DNA of 64,000 nt from assembly GCA_943787185.1 (NCBI GenBank), contig CALSLL010000001.1:372001-436000 (forward strand), read 5' to 3'. The stretch's first letter is position 1. Every line of letters starts with the position of its first letter. The notes beneath the pieces were generated by a model, which saw nothing but the letters and a program-made list of their open reading frames with translations, ran no database searches and had not been told where the DNA came from. The translations under genes were made by a program, and so were the position numbers. Shown in pieces: positions 1 through 7,819 of this stretch. The DNA is from UBA10349 sp003485905. Lineage in GTDB: Bacteria > Pseudomonadota > Gammaproteobacteria > Arenicellales > Arenicellaceae.

Positions 1-39
1 TGAAAACGAACGTCTTCAGGCTGTGAGCTAACTATTCAG

Positions 40-360
40 CTAGTCTCCCTGAACCGGAGAGACCACATCCCATTTGTTCAACAAACGTAATATTTCGCTT
101 GAGGGCACTGCAAAAGAGGTGCCCGAAAAGCTTCCAGTGCTTGTGTAAATTTGGCTGATCATGCCAACCACGTCACCGTTACTATTCAATAGAGGCCCAC
201 CCGAAGATCCCGGGTTAATCGCCACATCGGTTTGAATAAGGTGCGAGCCTTTGCGGCCCGGTAACTTCACGTTTAACGCAGACACAATCCCGGTTGCGCT
301 GCTTATAGGTAGCTGCAGAGCACTCCCCATCCCTAATACTGACAAAACCGACAAACGAAC
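40..360 (-). pseudogene. C-terminal fragment of an HtrA/trypsin-like serine protease
   Basis: The translated stretch carries the C-terminal half of an S1C (HtrA/DegP-like) protease domain: a GIVSALN strand, an IQTD-x-AINPG loop and the nucleophile block GSSGGPLLN followed by GxVVGMIS. The catalytic His and Asp, which lie in the N-terminal half, are absent, and so are a signal peptide and PDZ domains. An open frame begins at an ATG (354) but has no plausible start context. It sits directly behind, and out of frame with, a truncated wcaJ. I read it as a remnant left by a deletion or recombination. What is seen is the half domain; the pseudogene status is inferred. Confidence 0.7.
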
Positions 361-709
361 AAAAAAAAGTCCACCCGGCCCAAAGTCTTGAATAACTCGC
401 GCCAGTTTTAGTTAGAAAAGTTAGTGTACCAATACTTAGAACCACTACTCCCCAGGAAATGGCGAGTCTACTAAGTTCTTTATAAATCGAGATACCGCGC
501 TGACCTCCATAAACTAAAAACCAATTAAACACTACAATTGTGATCAAACAGGCAACAAAAATCGATAAAATATAGTTGCTTGGTAAACTTGTGCTAGAAA
601 ATCGATACCAGTAAACGACGTAAGCGCAAGCAACAATAATCGCGATATCTAATATTCGAAATAATAGTTCCCACACTTCCGAATAACGTTTTAAATAACC
701 TCGTTCCAT
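361..709 (-). pseudogene. wcaJ: N-terminal fragment of a WcaJ-type undecaprenyl-phosphate glucose phosphotransferase
   Basis: Starts at ATG 709 and shows the membrane N-terminus typical of polyprenyl glycosylphosphotransferases that start exopolysaccharide repeat units: several hydrophobic helices, a YWYRF motif after the second, and the TKTGxSYSRLW signature. Homology stops there. The catalytic C-terminal sugar transferase domain (about 200 residues with the KxRSM region) is absent; after a run of eight A bases (361–368 on the plus strand) the frame runs into htrA-like sequence until a stop near 215. Removing one base of that run would join it in frame to the protease fragment. It cannot be an active transferase as written. 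It is the last gene of the gmd–fcl–manC group, which suggests the locus once had its own initiating transferase. Confidence 0.7.
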
Positions 710-770
710 ATTTTTTCTTTATTCCTTTTCCTACTCAACTCTTACATCTATCCATCAAATACTTCACTTT

Positions 771-810
771 TCTAACTCACGTAGCACGTCTCTAACTCAT
801 GTAGCACGTC
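771..810. repeat. 20-bp tandem direct repeat across the manC stop codon
   Basis: Two copies of a 20-bp unit (771–790 and 791–810, one mismatch at 780/800) lie head to tail. The second copy encodes the last manC codons and stop; the first is the same sequence just downstream. It looks like a local slippage or recombination duplication between manC and the broken wcaJ. Confidence 0.85.
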
Positions 811-2206
811 CATAGATATCATCAAAACGTACGATATCATCTTCTCCAAGGTAACTACCCGATTGCACCTCGATAATTTCTAGCGGCTCACTGCCCAGAT
901 TTGCAAGCGAATGCTTAACCCCGATAGGAATATATGTGGATTCGTTTTCATCGAGTGTAATTGTTTTGTCGCCATTAGTTACTTCCGCGATACCACTTAC
1001 CACCACCCAATGTTCAGCTCTGTGGTGGTGCATTTGCAATGAAAGCTTAGCACCGGGTTTTACAACGATTCGTTTTACTTGAAACTTTTCACCGCTATCA
1101 ACAGAATCATAACTACCCCAAGGTCGATAAACTTTTCGGTGTAGCTTAGTTTCTGGGCGATTTTCTTGCTTTAAGCTGTTTACAATTTCTTTTACGTTTT
1201 GAACTCGATCTTTCGCCGCTACTAAAACTGCATCATCTGTTTCTACTACGACTATGTCTTTTAAGCCTAGCGTACTCACCAGTTTGGTATCTGCCTGAAT
1301 ATAACAGCCGGTGGTATCTTCGGTTATGACATCGCCCCGGGCCGTATTACCACTTGCGTCTTTAGGTAGCACATCCCATAAACTTGCCCAGGAACCAACG
1401 TCACTCCACTGGGCACTCAGTGGCACTAAGCCGGCATCTTGGGTTTTCTCCATTACTGCGTAATCAATTGAATCGTCTGGGCTCGATTCGAATGCGTCTT
1501 TATCGACTCGAGTAAAATCCATATCATCGGTAGTTTTAGATACTGCTTTCTCGCAGGCCGCTAAAATATCAGGAGCAGTTTGGCCTAACACTTCCAAATA
1601 CCGTGAGGCCTTGAACATAAACATACCGCTATTCCAGTAATACTCACCTGACTCAAGATACTTTTGGGCGGTGTTCAAATCTGGCTTTTCAACAAACTCT
1701 TGCACGTGGTTTATCGCTTCCTTGCCCGGTGCTTTTATATAGCCATATCCCGTTTCAGCTTGAGTTGGGACTATTCCAAATGTTACCAACTGACCATCCT
1801 GGGCCGCGTCTTTGGCCACTGCAAGCGCACTGTAAAAGGATTCAATATCGCCAATCACATGGTCTGCAGGGAGTACCAGCATAATGTCATCTGCATCCTG
1901 TGCGCCCTGCGTAATTGTCAAGGCAGCCAGAGCAATTGCAGGAGCTGTATTGCGGCCAACCGGCTCTAAAATTATTGATTTAGCTTGCACATCAATAGCA
2001 CGCAATTGTTCCGCGACAATAAATCGATGATCTTCATTGCAAACGATTACCGGGGCTTGAATATCCGGTACATCGGCGACACGTAAAATGGTCTCCTGCA
2101 GCATCGTTTGTTCAGTGACCAGTGGTAAAAACTGTTTGGGGTACATGCTGCGGGAGAATGGCCACAAACGAGTGCCGGAACCGCCAGAAAGAATTACTGG
2201 AATCAT
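797..2206 (-). CDS. manC: Mannose-1-phosphate guanylyltransferase / mannose-6-phosphate isomerase
   Basis: A 469-residue type II bifunctional enzyme making GDP-mannose from mannose-1-phosphate and GTP, with an isomerase domain for mannose-6-phosphate. The N-terminus has the nucleotidyltransferase signature (LSGGSGTRLWP then YPKQF), a central FVEKPD sugar-binding motif, and a C-terminal cupin with the metal-binding HHHRAEHW motif. Length matches AlgA/CpsB/ManC. It feeds gmd and fcl encoded immediately upstream in the same transcription direction. No phosphomannomutase (manB) is present here, so mannose-1-phosphate must come from a gene elsewhere. Start ATG at 2206. Confidence 0.96.
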   Translation of the reverse strand: MIPVILSGGSGTRLWPFSRSMYPKQFLPLVTEQTMLQETILRVADVPDIQAPVIVCNEDHRFIVAEQLRAIDVQAKSIILEPVGRNTAPAIALAALTITQGAQDADDIMLVLPADHVIGDIESFYSALAVAKDAAQDGQLVTFGIVPTQAETGYGYIKAPGKEAINHVQEFVEKPDLNTAQKYLESGEYYWNSGMFMFKASRYLEVLGQTAPDILAACEKAVSKTTDDMDFTRVDKDAFESSPDDSIDYAVMEKTQDAGLVPLSAQWSDVGSWASLWDVLPKDASGNTARGDVITEDTTGCYIQADTKLVSTLGLKDIVVVETDDAVLVAAKDRVQNVKEIVNSLKQENRPETKLHRKVYRPWGSYDSVDSGEKFQVKRIVVKPGAKLSLQMHHHRAEHWVVVSGIAEVTNGDKTITLDENESTYIPIGVKHSLANLGSEPLEIIEVQSGSYLGEDDIVRFDDIYGRAT

Positions 2207-2255
2207 AATAAATTAATCCATTTAAACCGGTCTACTTGGCTCTAATAACCTAGCC

Positions 2256-3227
2256 CTATGCAGCACGAACAGATTCTTGTTGCTGAAACCAATCGTAGGT
2301 CTGCTTAAGGCCATCTTTAAGCGTAATTGATGCCTCCCAACCGAGCTTACTAAGTAGTGACACGTCGAGTAATTTTTTGGGAGTACCGTCCGGTTTTGTC
2401 GTATCAAATTGTAAACTACCTGAGTAACCGACCACTTCAACTATAGATTCAGCTAATTCACGAATGGTGCAGTCTACACCTGTACCGACGTTCACGTGAG
2501 ACAGCATCGGTTCGGTATGTTCGTCGTAAATTGACTTATCAAGATTCATTAAAAACACTGAAGCGCTGCCAAGATCATCTGCGTTCAAGAATTCCCGCAT
2601 TGCTGCACCGCTTCCCCAGATAGTCACTGAAGAGCTATTAGCCAGTTTCGCTTCATGGATCCTGCGTATCAACGCTGCAACCACGTGTGAATTCTCGGGA
2701 TGAAAATTATCACCTACGCCATAAATATTGGTCGGCATTGCACTGCGGAAATCAGTGCCGTATTGACGGTTGTAAGATTCACACATCTTGATGCCTGCTA
2801 TTTTGGCAATGGCATATGGCTCGTTAGTGGGCTCCAGAGCACCGGTTAATAGCGCAGATTCCCGCATAGGCTGCTCTGCCAGTTGCGGATAAATACACGA
2901 TGAGCCCAGAAACAAGAGCTTTGTTGCTTCGGCCAGATAGGCAGAGTGGATAATATTGCTTTGGATTTGTAGATTCTGCGAAATGAAGTCTGCCGGGTAG
3001 GTATTATTGGCATGTATGCCCCCTACTTTCGCTGCTGCCAGATACACATGTTCTGGCTTTTCTTGCTCAAAGAACTCGGCAACTGCTTGCTGGTTGCATA
3101 AATCAAGCTCACTTCGAGTGCGTGTGACTACATTTGTTTGCCCTTGGCGCACAAGCTCACGATGAATAGCAGAGCCCACCATACCGGCGTGGCCTGCAAT
3201 ATAAATTTTAGGTTGTTTTGTACTCAT
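2256..3227 (-). CDS. fcl: GDP-L-fucose synthase
   Basis: A 323-residue extended short-chain dehydrogenase (WcaG/Fcl) that epimerises and reduces GDP-4-keto-6-deoxymannose to GDP-L-fucose with NADPH. A Rossmann GHAGMVGSA motif is at the N-terminus, the GSSCIYP serine motif follows, and the catalytic YAIAKIAG (YxxxK) sits near residue 138. It starts 18 bases after the gmd stop, so the two are co-transcribed, and manC follows about 50 bases on. Length and motifs are normal for the family. Confidence 0.96.
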   Translation of the reverse strand: MSTKQPKIYIAGHAGMVGSAIHRELVRQGQTNVVTRTRSELDLCNQQAVAEFFEQEKPEHVYLAAAKVGGIHANNTYPADFISQNLQIQSNIIHSAYLAEATKLLFLGSSCIYPQLAEQPMRESALLTGALEPTNEPYAIAKIAGIKMCESYNRQYGTDFRSAMPTNIYGVGDNFHPENSHVVAALIRRIHEAKLANSSSVTIWGSGAAMREFLNADDLGSASVFLMNLDKSIYDEHTEPMLSHVNVGTGVDCTIRELAESIVEVVGYSGSLQFDTTKPDGTPKKLLDVSLLSKLGWEASITLKDGLKQTYDWFQQQESVRAA

Positions 3228-3245
3228 CGATTATTTAAAGGATGC

Positions 3246-4367
3246 CTACTCACGACTAACGTTCACGTTAAAGCCTTCTCGTTCAAGCAGGGCATGTCGT
3301 TTGGCTTGATCGAGGTCATGTACGACCATCTCTTGAATCATTTCTTGGACGGTGATTTCTAATTCCCAACCAAGCTTTTCTTTGGCTTTTGTCGGGTCAC
3401 CTAACAAGGTTTCAACTTCCGCAGGACGTAAATAGCGTGGATCGATGCGCACGATAGCCTGGCCCTGTTCTAGGTGATTCGCGGCTTCACCTTCAACCGA
3501 ATCTACGGTACCCACCTCCTCCGCACCTTCGCCATTCCAAGCCAGAGTAACACCCAATTCAGCGGCGGCCATTTCGATAAAGGCCCTTACGGAATACTGC
3601 TCTCCCGTTGCAATCACAAAGTCTTCGGCAGTGTCTTGCTGCAGCATTAACCATTGCATGCGCACATAATCTTTTGCATGACCCCAATCACGCAATGCAT
3701 CAAGGTTGCCCATGTACAAACAATCCTCCAAGCCTAATGCAATGTTGGCCAGTCCTCGTGTGATTTTACGGGTAACAAATGTTTCGCCACGACGCTCTGA
3801 TTCATGATTAAACAAAATGCCGTTGCAGGCGTACATGCCATAAGCTTCGCGATAATTTACCGTAATCCAGTAAGCATATAACTTGGCCACACCGTAAGGT
3901 GATCGCGGATGAAACGGTGTGGTCTCGGTTTGCGGCACTTCTTGAACCAAGCCATACAGCTCAGAAGTAGAGGCTTGATAAAAACGTGTTTTATCTTCCA
4001 GCTTCAAAAACCGAATGGCTTCTAACATGCGCAATGTTCCTAACGCATCCACATCTGCTGTGTACTCAGGGGCCTCAAACGACACTGCCACATGAGATTG
4101 AGCACCCAGGTTATACACTTCGTCGGGGCGCACCTCGCTCAATATTCGCGTCAAGTTCGAAGCATCACTGAGGTCACCATAGTGCAAAACAAAATCTCGT
4201 TCAGATACGTGTGGGTCCTGATAAATGTGATCCACTCGCTCGGTGTTTAAAGACGAGGCACGACGCTTAATGCCGTGCACTTCATAGCCTTTCTGCAGCA
4301 ACAGTTCTGCGAGATAAGATCCGTCTTGCCCGGTAATACCGGTGATTAGTGCTACTTTGCCTGTCAC
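3246..4367 (-). CDS. gmd: GDP-mannose 4,6-dehydratase
   Basis: A 373-residue member of the extended SDR family catalysing GDP-D-mannose to GDP-4-keto-6-deoxy-D-mannose, the first committed step to GDP-fucose and related 6-deoxyhexoses. It has the N-terminal GITGQDGSYLAELLL NADP motif, an STSELYG active-site strand and the YGVAKLYAYW (YxxxK) catalytic motif, then the NHESERRGETFVTRKI substrate loop that is diagnostic of Gmd. It lies in the operon order capD-like, gmd, fcl, manC. Start ATG at 4367. Confidence 0.97.
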   Translation of the reverse strand: MTGKVALITGITGQDGSYLAELLLQKGYEVHGIKRRASSLNTERVDHIYQDPHVSERDFVLHYGDLSDASNLTRILSEVRPDEVYNLGAQSHVAVSFEAPEYTADVDALGTLRMLEAIRFLKLEDKTRFYQASTSELYGLVQEVPQTETTPFHPRSPYGVAKLYAYWITVNYREAYGMYACNGILFNHESERRGETFVTRKITRGLANIALGLEDCLYMGNLDALRDWGHAKDYVRMQWLMLQQDTAEDFVIATGEQYSVRAFIEMAAAELGVTLAWNGEGAEEVGTVDSVEGEAANHLEQGQAIVRIDPRYLRPAEVETLLGDPTKAKEKLGWELEITVQEMIQEMVVHDLDQAKRHALLEREGFNVNVSRE

Positions 4368-4452
4368 AATTAAAACCTACTTATGTGTTCTGATTGATTG
4401 AATAGTCTCATTATGCATTCGCTGGTTCGGCTGCTTATTATACATTCCTATG

Positions 4453-6315
4453 CTACGAGCTAGCGTACTCAGGAACTAGTCGGTTTAACACCACCCGCAG
4501 GTCCTTTGAATCAACAAAAAGCTCAGCTTCGCATATTTGATCTACCAAGTTGGCGATATCCTCTAACACGGCATCCTGATTTATATTTCGGCTAGCCGCT
4601 AATAACAGTTTCTCAAAATCGGTATCGGTTAACTGTTCATCTGCATAAAACAATTCTTCTTCAAGCTTTTCCCCAGGGCGTAGTCCGGTGTAGGTGATTT
4701 CGACATCAACACCCGGAGTTTTGCCGTGCAGCTTAATTAGCTGCTCAGCTAAATAAGCCATTCTTACCGGCTCACCCATGTCCAACACATAAATACGACC
4801 GTCTTCCCCTACCGCACTGGCTTGCAGTATGAGTTGGCAAGCTTCGGTAATCGTCATGAAATACCGGGTCATCTCGGGGTCGGTTACCGTTACCGGCCCA
4901 CCCTTTTTAATCTGTTTAATAAACTTGGGTACCACGCTGCCGGCACTGCCCAACACATTGCCAAAGCGAACGGTAAGAACCCTTGTTTTGGTTTTATCCG
5001 CTACAGCCTGGCAGTACATTTCTGCTGCTCGTTTACAGGCCCCCATCAAGCTTGAGGGGTTTACCGCCTTGTCGGTCGAAATCAAAAGAAAAGATTCCGC
5101 ATTGCAGCTAATCGCAGCATTTACAATATTTCGGGTTCCCAATATATTATTTTTTACCGCTTCTCGTACCTGTCCTTCTAGCAGCGGAACATGCTTATAC
5201 GCGGCCGCATGAAATACCGCGCCAGGCGTATGCTTTTTAAACACATGGACAACCAGAGCAGCGTCGCAAATATCACCCAGCACACAATGCAATTCAAGCT
5301 CGGGGAAATTTTCTACCAACTCTTCTTGAATCGCATACAAGTTGTATTCACTTTGCTCATAAAGCACCAATTCTTTAGGGCCAACCGCAGCAATTTGTCG
5401 ACACAATTCAGAGCCAATAGAGCCCCCGGCACCGGTGATCAACACAACTTTTGATTCAATATTGTGGCTGATGCTTTGCCAATCTAATGTAACGGGGTCT
5501 CGACCGAGCAGGTCTTCAATGCGCACATCTCGCATATCAGTAATGCCGACTTTACCGGTTAACAACTCATGCACGCCCGGCAAGGTTCGGTAAGCCACGT
5601 CTGCTTGCCCGCACAAATCGATGATACGCTGCATCTCTTCGTCCGATGCACTTGGTATGGCAATAAGCACCAAATCGATCGACCAACGCTCGACCAGTGC
5701 GCCCAGGCCATCAATCGTGTTAGCGATGGGAATGCGATGAATATCGCTGCCAACCTTCGCCTCGTCATCATCAACAAAGGCCACAATGTTATACAGCTCC
5801 GGGAAGTTTCTTCTTAAATCTCTAACCAATTGCTCGCCTGCAGCGCCGGCACCAACAATAAGGACTTTTTTACCCACAGTACGACTGGCAAAGTGCTTGT
5901 CTTTGAGTAAACGATACCCCATACGCAAGCTTGCCATCGCAGCGGCAAGAATCATTCCGTACAGCACAAACACAGAACGAGGGATTTGCTCTAATCGAAC
6001 CACAAAGAACAAAGCGAGAGCGACCATTAACACGCCAAACAAAACCGACTTAATCAGCAAAGAAAGGTCCGGCAACGATACAAACCGCCATTCGCCACGA
6101 TGCACCCCAAACCACGCGTACGAGCAAAGCTGCACGCCAACAACATAGGGCAATACGTTGATCGCCTGAGCCAAAAATACGGCCGGCACCTCCGCCATGT
6201 TAAACCGCAACCAATAGCCAAGCAGCCACGCTGCAGGCACCAGCAGAGTGTCAAGCAATACAACCCGCCATCTAAATGGCAAGGTTTGGATATTTTTTAG
6301 AAAGTTGTCGAGCAC
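4453..6315 (-). CDS. CapD/WbpM-type membrane nucleotide-sugar 4,6-dehydratase
   Basis: About 620 residues with four N-terminal transmembrane helices, a CoA-binding-like Rossmann region (VGKKVLIVGAGAAGEQL) and a C-terminal SDR domain (VVLITGAGGSIGSELCRQI, STDKAVNP, RFGNVLGSAGSVVP). This architecture fits WbpM/FlmA-like UDP-GlcNAc 4,6-dehydratases, which make UDP-4-keto-6-deoxyhexosamine for O-antigen or capsule. I chose the GTG at 6315 because the protein then begins VLDNFLK, like the MLDN start of relatives. An in-frame GTG at 6405 would add 30 residues without family resemblance and would lie only about 4 bases past the likely transcription start set by the -10 box at 6416–6421. It heads the minus-strand sugar operon and is divergent from the wecA-like gene. 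Confidence 0.88.
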   Translation of the reverse strand: MLDNFLKNIQTLPFRWRVVLLDTLLVPAAWLLGYWLRFNMAEVPAVFLAQAINVLPYVVGVQLCSYAWFGVHRGEWRFVSLPDLSLLIKSVLFGVLMVALALFFVVRLEQIPRSVFVLYGMILAAAMASLRMGYRLLKDKHFASRTVGKKVLIVGAGAAGEQLVRDLRRNFPELYNIVAFVDDDEAKVGSDIHRIPIANTIDGLGALVERWSIDLVLIAIPSASDEEMQRIIDLCGQADVAYRTLPGVHELLTGKVGITDMRDVRIEDLLGRDPVTLDWQSISHNIESKVVLITGAGGSIGSELCRQIAAVGPKELVLYEQSEYNLYAIQEELVENFPELELHCVLGDICDAALVVHVFKKHTPGAVFHAAAYKHVPLLEGQVREAVKNNILGTRNIVNAAISCNAESFLLISTDKAVNPSSLMGACKRAAEMYCQAVADKTKTRVLTVRFGNVLGSAGSVVPKFIKQIKKGGPVTVTDPEMTRYFMTITEACQLILQASAVGEDGRIYVLDMGEPVRMAYLAEQLIKLHGKTPGVDVEITYTGLRPGEKLEEELFYADEQLTDTDFEKLLLAASRNINQDAVLEDIANLVDQICEAELFVDSKDLRVVLNRLVPEYASS

Positions 6316-6415
6316 CTGGTATTTATATTTTTGATTTGTATTGCTGTACGGCAGCGCCCTGCAAAGGCATGGGTGTGTTGAACCACCTCGAAAGGCACCC
6401 AACACGTTGATCTAG

Positions 6416-6421
6416 ATTATA
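6416..6421 (-). promoter_or_regulatory. Perfect -10 box for the capsule-sugar operon
   Basis: Minus-strand TATAAT with no good -35 at 16–18 bases, suggesting an activator-dependent or weak promoter. The expected start of transcription is near 6409. It faces away from a second perfect -10 at 6467–6472. Confidence 0.5.
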
Positions 6422-6466
6422 CAGGGTGATTGCCTTGCCGCTAGGTGGATGCGATAGTTCGGTCAT

Positions 6467-6472
6467 TATAAT
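6467..6472 (+). promoter_or_regulatory. Perfect -10 box for the wecA-like gene
   Basis: Plus-strand TATAAT, again without a recognisable -35. The predicted transcript start (about 6479) is only some 8 bases before the ATG at 6487, where no Shine-Dalgarno is visible, so the mRNA may be nearly leaderless. Confidence 0.5.
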
Positions 6473-6486
6473 TTCTGACGTTCACC

Positions 6487-7467
6487 ATGCAACTGCTGCT
6501 AAACCCATATCTGATTTTCATTTTTCACGCGGCGCTATCTGCGCTACTAACCTATTGGGTATTAAATAGACGGCTCACAATGGATGCGGCAAATGAACGC
6601 TCTTCACATACCGGAAGCATACCTAGCGCCGGCGGAGTCGGGCTGTTACTGAGCATCGTGATCGGCCTACTATACTTAATACCTGGTACTTGGCCATTAG
6701 CAGCTGGCCTTGTTTTGATTGGCGCTGTCTCACTATTAGATGATATTCGCTCTAGCAGCAAGCGGCTCAGAATTGCTACTCAGTTTACAGCAGCGCTACT
6801 TGTCGTATTTTCTGCGGGCATACATAGTGATGCTGGCGCTAGCGAGATGTTAATTAGTCTAATCGCCATAATCTGGATTGTTGGCATGAGCAATGCATTT
6901 AACTTTATGGATGGGCTTGATGGCTTTGCTGGCAGCACAGCTGTTGTGGTCGGGCTGTTTTTATCAATTATTGCTTATAAATTAATCATTGAGCCGGTAT
7001 TTTGGTTAGGCGCCCTAGTCTCCGCATCAACAATCGGATTTTTGATATTTAATTGGTCACCGGCAAAAATATTTATGGGCGACGTTGGCAGCGCCTCGCT
7101 GGGCTTTTTATTTGCTGCGGCAGCCGTTGTATTCCTGCCCGAGCTGCCTTGGTGGGTAGTACCGTTCTTGTTGCTAGATTTTATCGTTGATACTTCATTT
7201 ACCATGGTGCGGCGACTCCTAGCGGGCGAGAACATTACTCAAGCACACCGCTCCCACATCTATCAACTACTGAACCGAACGGGATGGTCCCACGCGCGAC
7301 TTTCTATGCTGACAATAGTACTTGGATCGATACAAGGAGTGACTGCCCTTGGGATGTTGCAGATTGGTGAGCCACAACAATTAGTGATTATGGGCAGTTT
7401 TGTACTATTTTACTTTGGCTTCGCGCTATTCGTATCGCACCGAGCTCGACAGCAAGGCCTCTTATAG
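6487..7467 (+). CDS. Undecaprenyl-phosphate glycosyl-1-phosphate transferase (WecA/WbpL family)
   Basis: A 326-residue polytopic membrane protein of the MraY/WecA superfamily, which transfers a sugar-1-phosphate (usually GlcNAc- or FucNAc-1-P) from UDP-sugar to undecaprenyl phosphate. Family signatures are the LLDDIRS aspartate pair, NAFNFMDGLDGFAG, the FMGDVGSASLGF loop and a cytoplasmic HRSHIYQ histidine motif. About ten hydrophobic helices are visible. It is divergent from the capD-like gene. Because the wcaJ homologue here is broken, this is the only intact initiating sugar-phosphate transferase in the window and may prime the polysaccharide. Whether it is WecA or WbpL in specificity cannot be told. 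Confidence 0.92.
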   Translation: MQLLLNPYLIFIFHAALSALLTYWVLNRRLTMDAANERSSHTGSIPSAGGVGLLLSIVIGLLYLIPGTWPLAAGLVLIGAVSLLDDIRSSSKRLRIATQFTAALLVVFSAGIHSDAGASEMLISLIAIIWIVGMSNAFNFMDGLDGFAGSTAVVVGLFLSIIAYKLIIEPVFWLGALVSASTIGFLIFNWSPAKIFMGDVGSASLGFLFAAAAVVFLPELPWWVVPFLLLDFIVDTSFTMVRRLLAGENITQAHRSHIYQLLNRTGWSHARLSMLTIVLGSIQGVTALGMLQIGEPQQLVIMGSFVLFYFGFALFVSHRARQQGLL

Positions 7468-7490
7468 GGCTCTTATTTATAAAGAAGAGC

Positions 7491-7535
7491 GAAAAGAAAA
7501 ACGCTTGGCGCACATTCCGTTGTTCACCAAGCGTT
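7491..7535 (-). terminator. Rho-independent terminator of the GGA-rich RNA
   Basis: Perfect 9-bp stem (arms 7527–7535 and 7500–7508, AACGCTTGG/CCAAGCGTT on the minus strand) followed by a T-rich tract on the minus strand (7500 down to 7491). Confidence 0.8.
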
Positions 7536-7695
7536 GACTCAGGATAGTCTGCCAATTCCTTGGCACTCCCTCATCCCTAACGACAGGCTTGCTTGAACCC
7601 GAAGCCAACCTTTTTAAGGGCCGACCCCACTGAATCATCCTTGATTCAAAATTCATCCTCACCTGCTGTCGGGCTAACCTCTCTGTCGACCCGAC
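7493..7695 (-). ncRNA. Candidate CsrB/RsmZ-type CsrA-sequestering small RNA
   Basis: A stretch of about 200 bases on the minus strand with its own promoter and a strong intrinsic terminator but no convincing protein. From the predicted start at 7695 there is a 5' stem (GTCGGG 7690–7695 pairing with CCCGAC 7668–7673). Six GGA trinucleotides follow (near 7656, 7638, 7573, 7567, 7557 and 7516). At least two sit in hairpin loops: 7632–7647 (GAATC-AAGGAT-GATTC) and 7550–7565 (TGCCAA-GGAA-TTGGCA); a third lies in the terminator loop. GGA motifs displayed in repeated hairpin loops are the hallmark of CsrB, RsmX, RsmY and RsmZ, which titrate the translational regulator CsrA/RsmA. The class is inferred from architecture, not from a family match. 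An 86-codon open frame covers it (7477–7737) but shows no protein-like features. Confidence 0.6.
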
Positions 7696-7701
7696 AAAGT
7701 A

Positions 7702-7730
7702 ATCATATGTAGATTTGAAAGCACTGTCTT
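7702..7730 (-). promoter_or_regulatory. Sigma-70-like promoter of the GGA-rich RNA
   Basis: On the minus strand, -35 AAGACA (7725–7730) is spaced 17 bases from -10 TATGAT (7702–7707), placing the start on a G at 7695, exactly at the foot of the 5' stem. The -35 abuts the inverted repeat 7729–7746. No TGTAAG/CTTACA-type GacA box was found. Confidence 0.55.
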
Positions 7731-7746
7731 CACCCATGCGGGTGAA
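7729..7746. promoter_or_regulatory. Inverted repeat at the RNA promoter -35
   Basis: Perfect 7-bp arms TTCACCC/GGGTGAA around a 4-base centre. The repeat overlaps the minus-strand -35 box by two bases, so it could be an operator. Confidence 0.45.
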
Positions 7747-7769
7747 ATTTAAATGTTAGTGAAAACATC

Positions 7770-7787
7770 TTAGCCAAGTTGGGCTAA
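7770..7787. promoter_or_regulatory. Inverted repeat between the RNA and toxin genes
   Basis: Arms TTAGCC (7770–7775) and GGCTAA (7782–7787) around 6 bases, immediately next to the longer palindrome at 7788–7819. A possible second operator half. Confidence 0.4.
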
Positions 7788-7819
7788 ATCTAAAGTATAT
7801 ATTGGTATATACTTTAGAT
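7788..7819. promoter_or_regulatory. 14-bp perfect palindrome abutting the nucleotidyltransferase start
   Basis: Arms ATCTAAAGTATATA (7788–7801) and its exact complement (7806–7819) around TTGG. The ATG of the nucleotidyltransferase begins at the very next base (7820), with no Shine-Dalgarno. It is placed as an autoregulatory operator would be, and the TATATACT sequence inside could serve as a -10. As RNA it would also fold into a hairpin that occludes the start. Confidence 0.6.

Noticed and set aside
2222..2440. 72-codon minus-strand frame at the fcl 3' end
   Set aside because: Out-of-frame shadow of fcl, which has full family motifs.
4829..5212. 127-codon plus-strand frame
   Set aside because: Antisense to the capD-like gene, no ribosome-binding site or protein features.
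6430..6460. JUMPstart/ops element for the polysaccharide operon
   Set aside because: The sequence does not match the GGCGGTAGCGT core on either strand.
7477..7737. 86-codon minus-strand open frame
   Set aside because: It spans the promoter, the hairpins and the terminator of the GGA-rich RNA, and its residues show no domain or signal. Better explained as non-coding RNA.
7754..7767. GacA-type upstream activating box for the small RNA
   Set aside because: The TGTTAG…AACA symmetry is short and does not match TGTAAG-N6-CTTACA.
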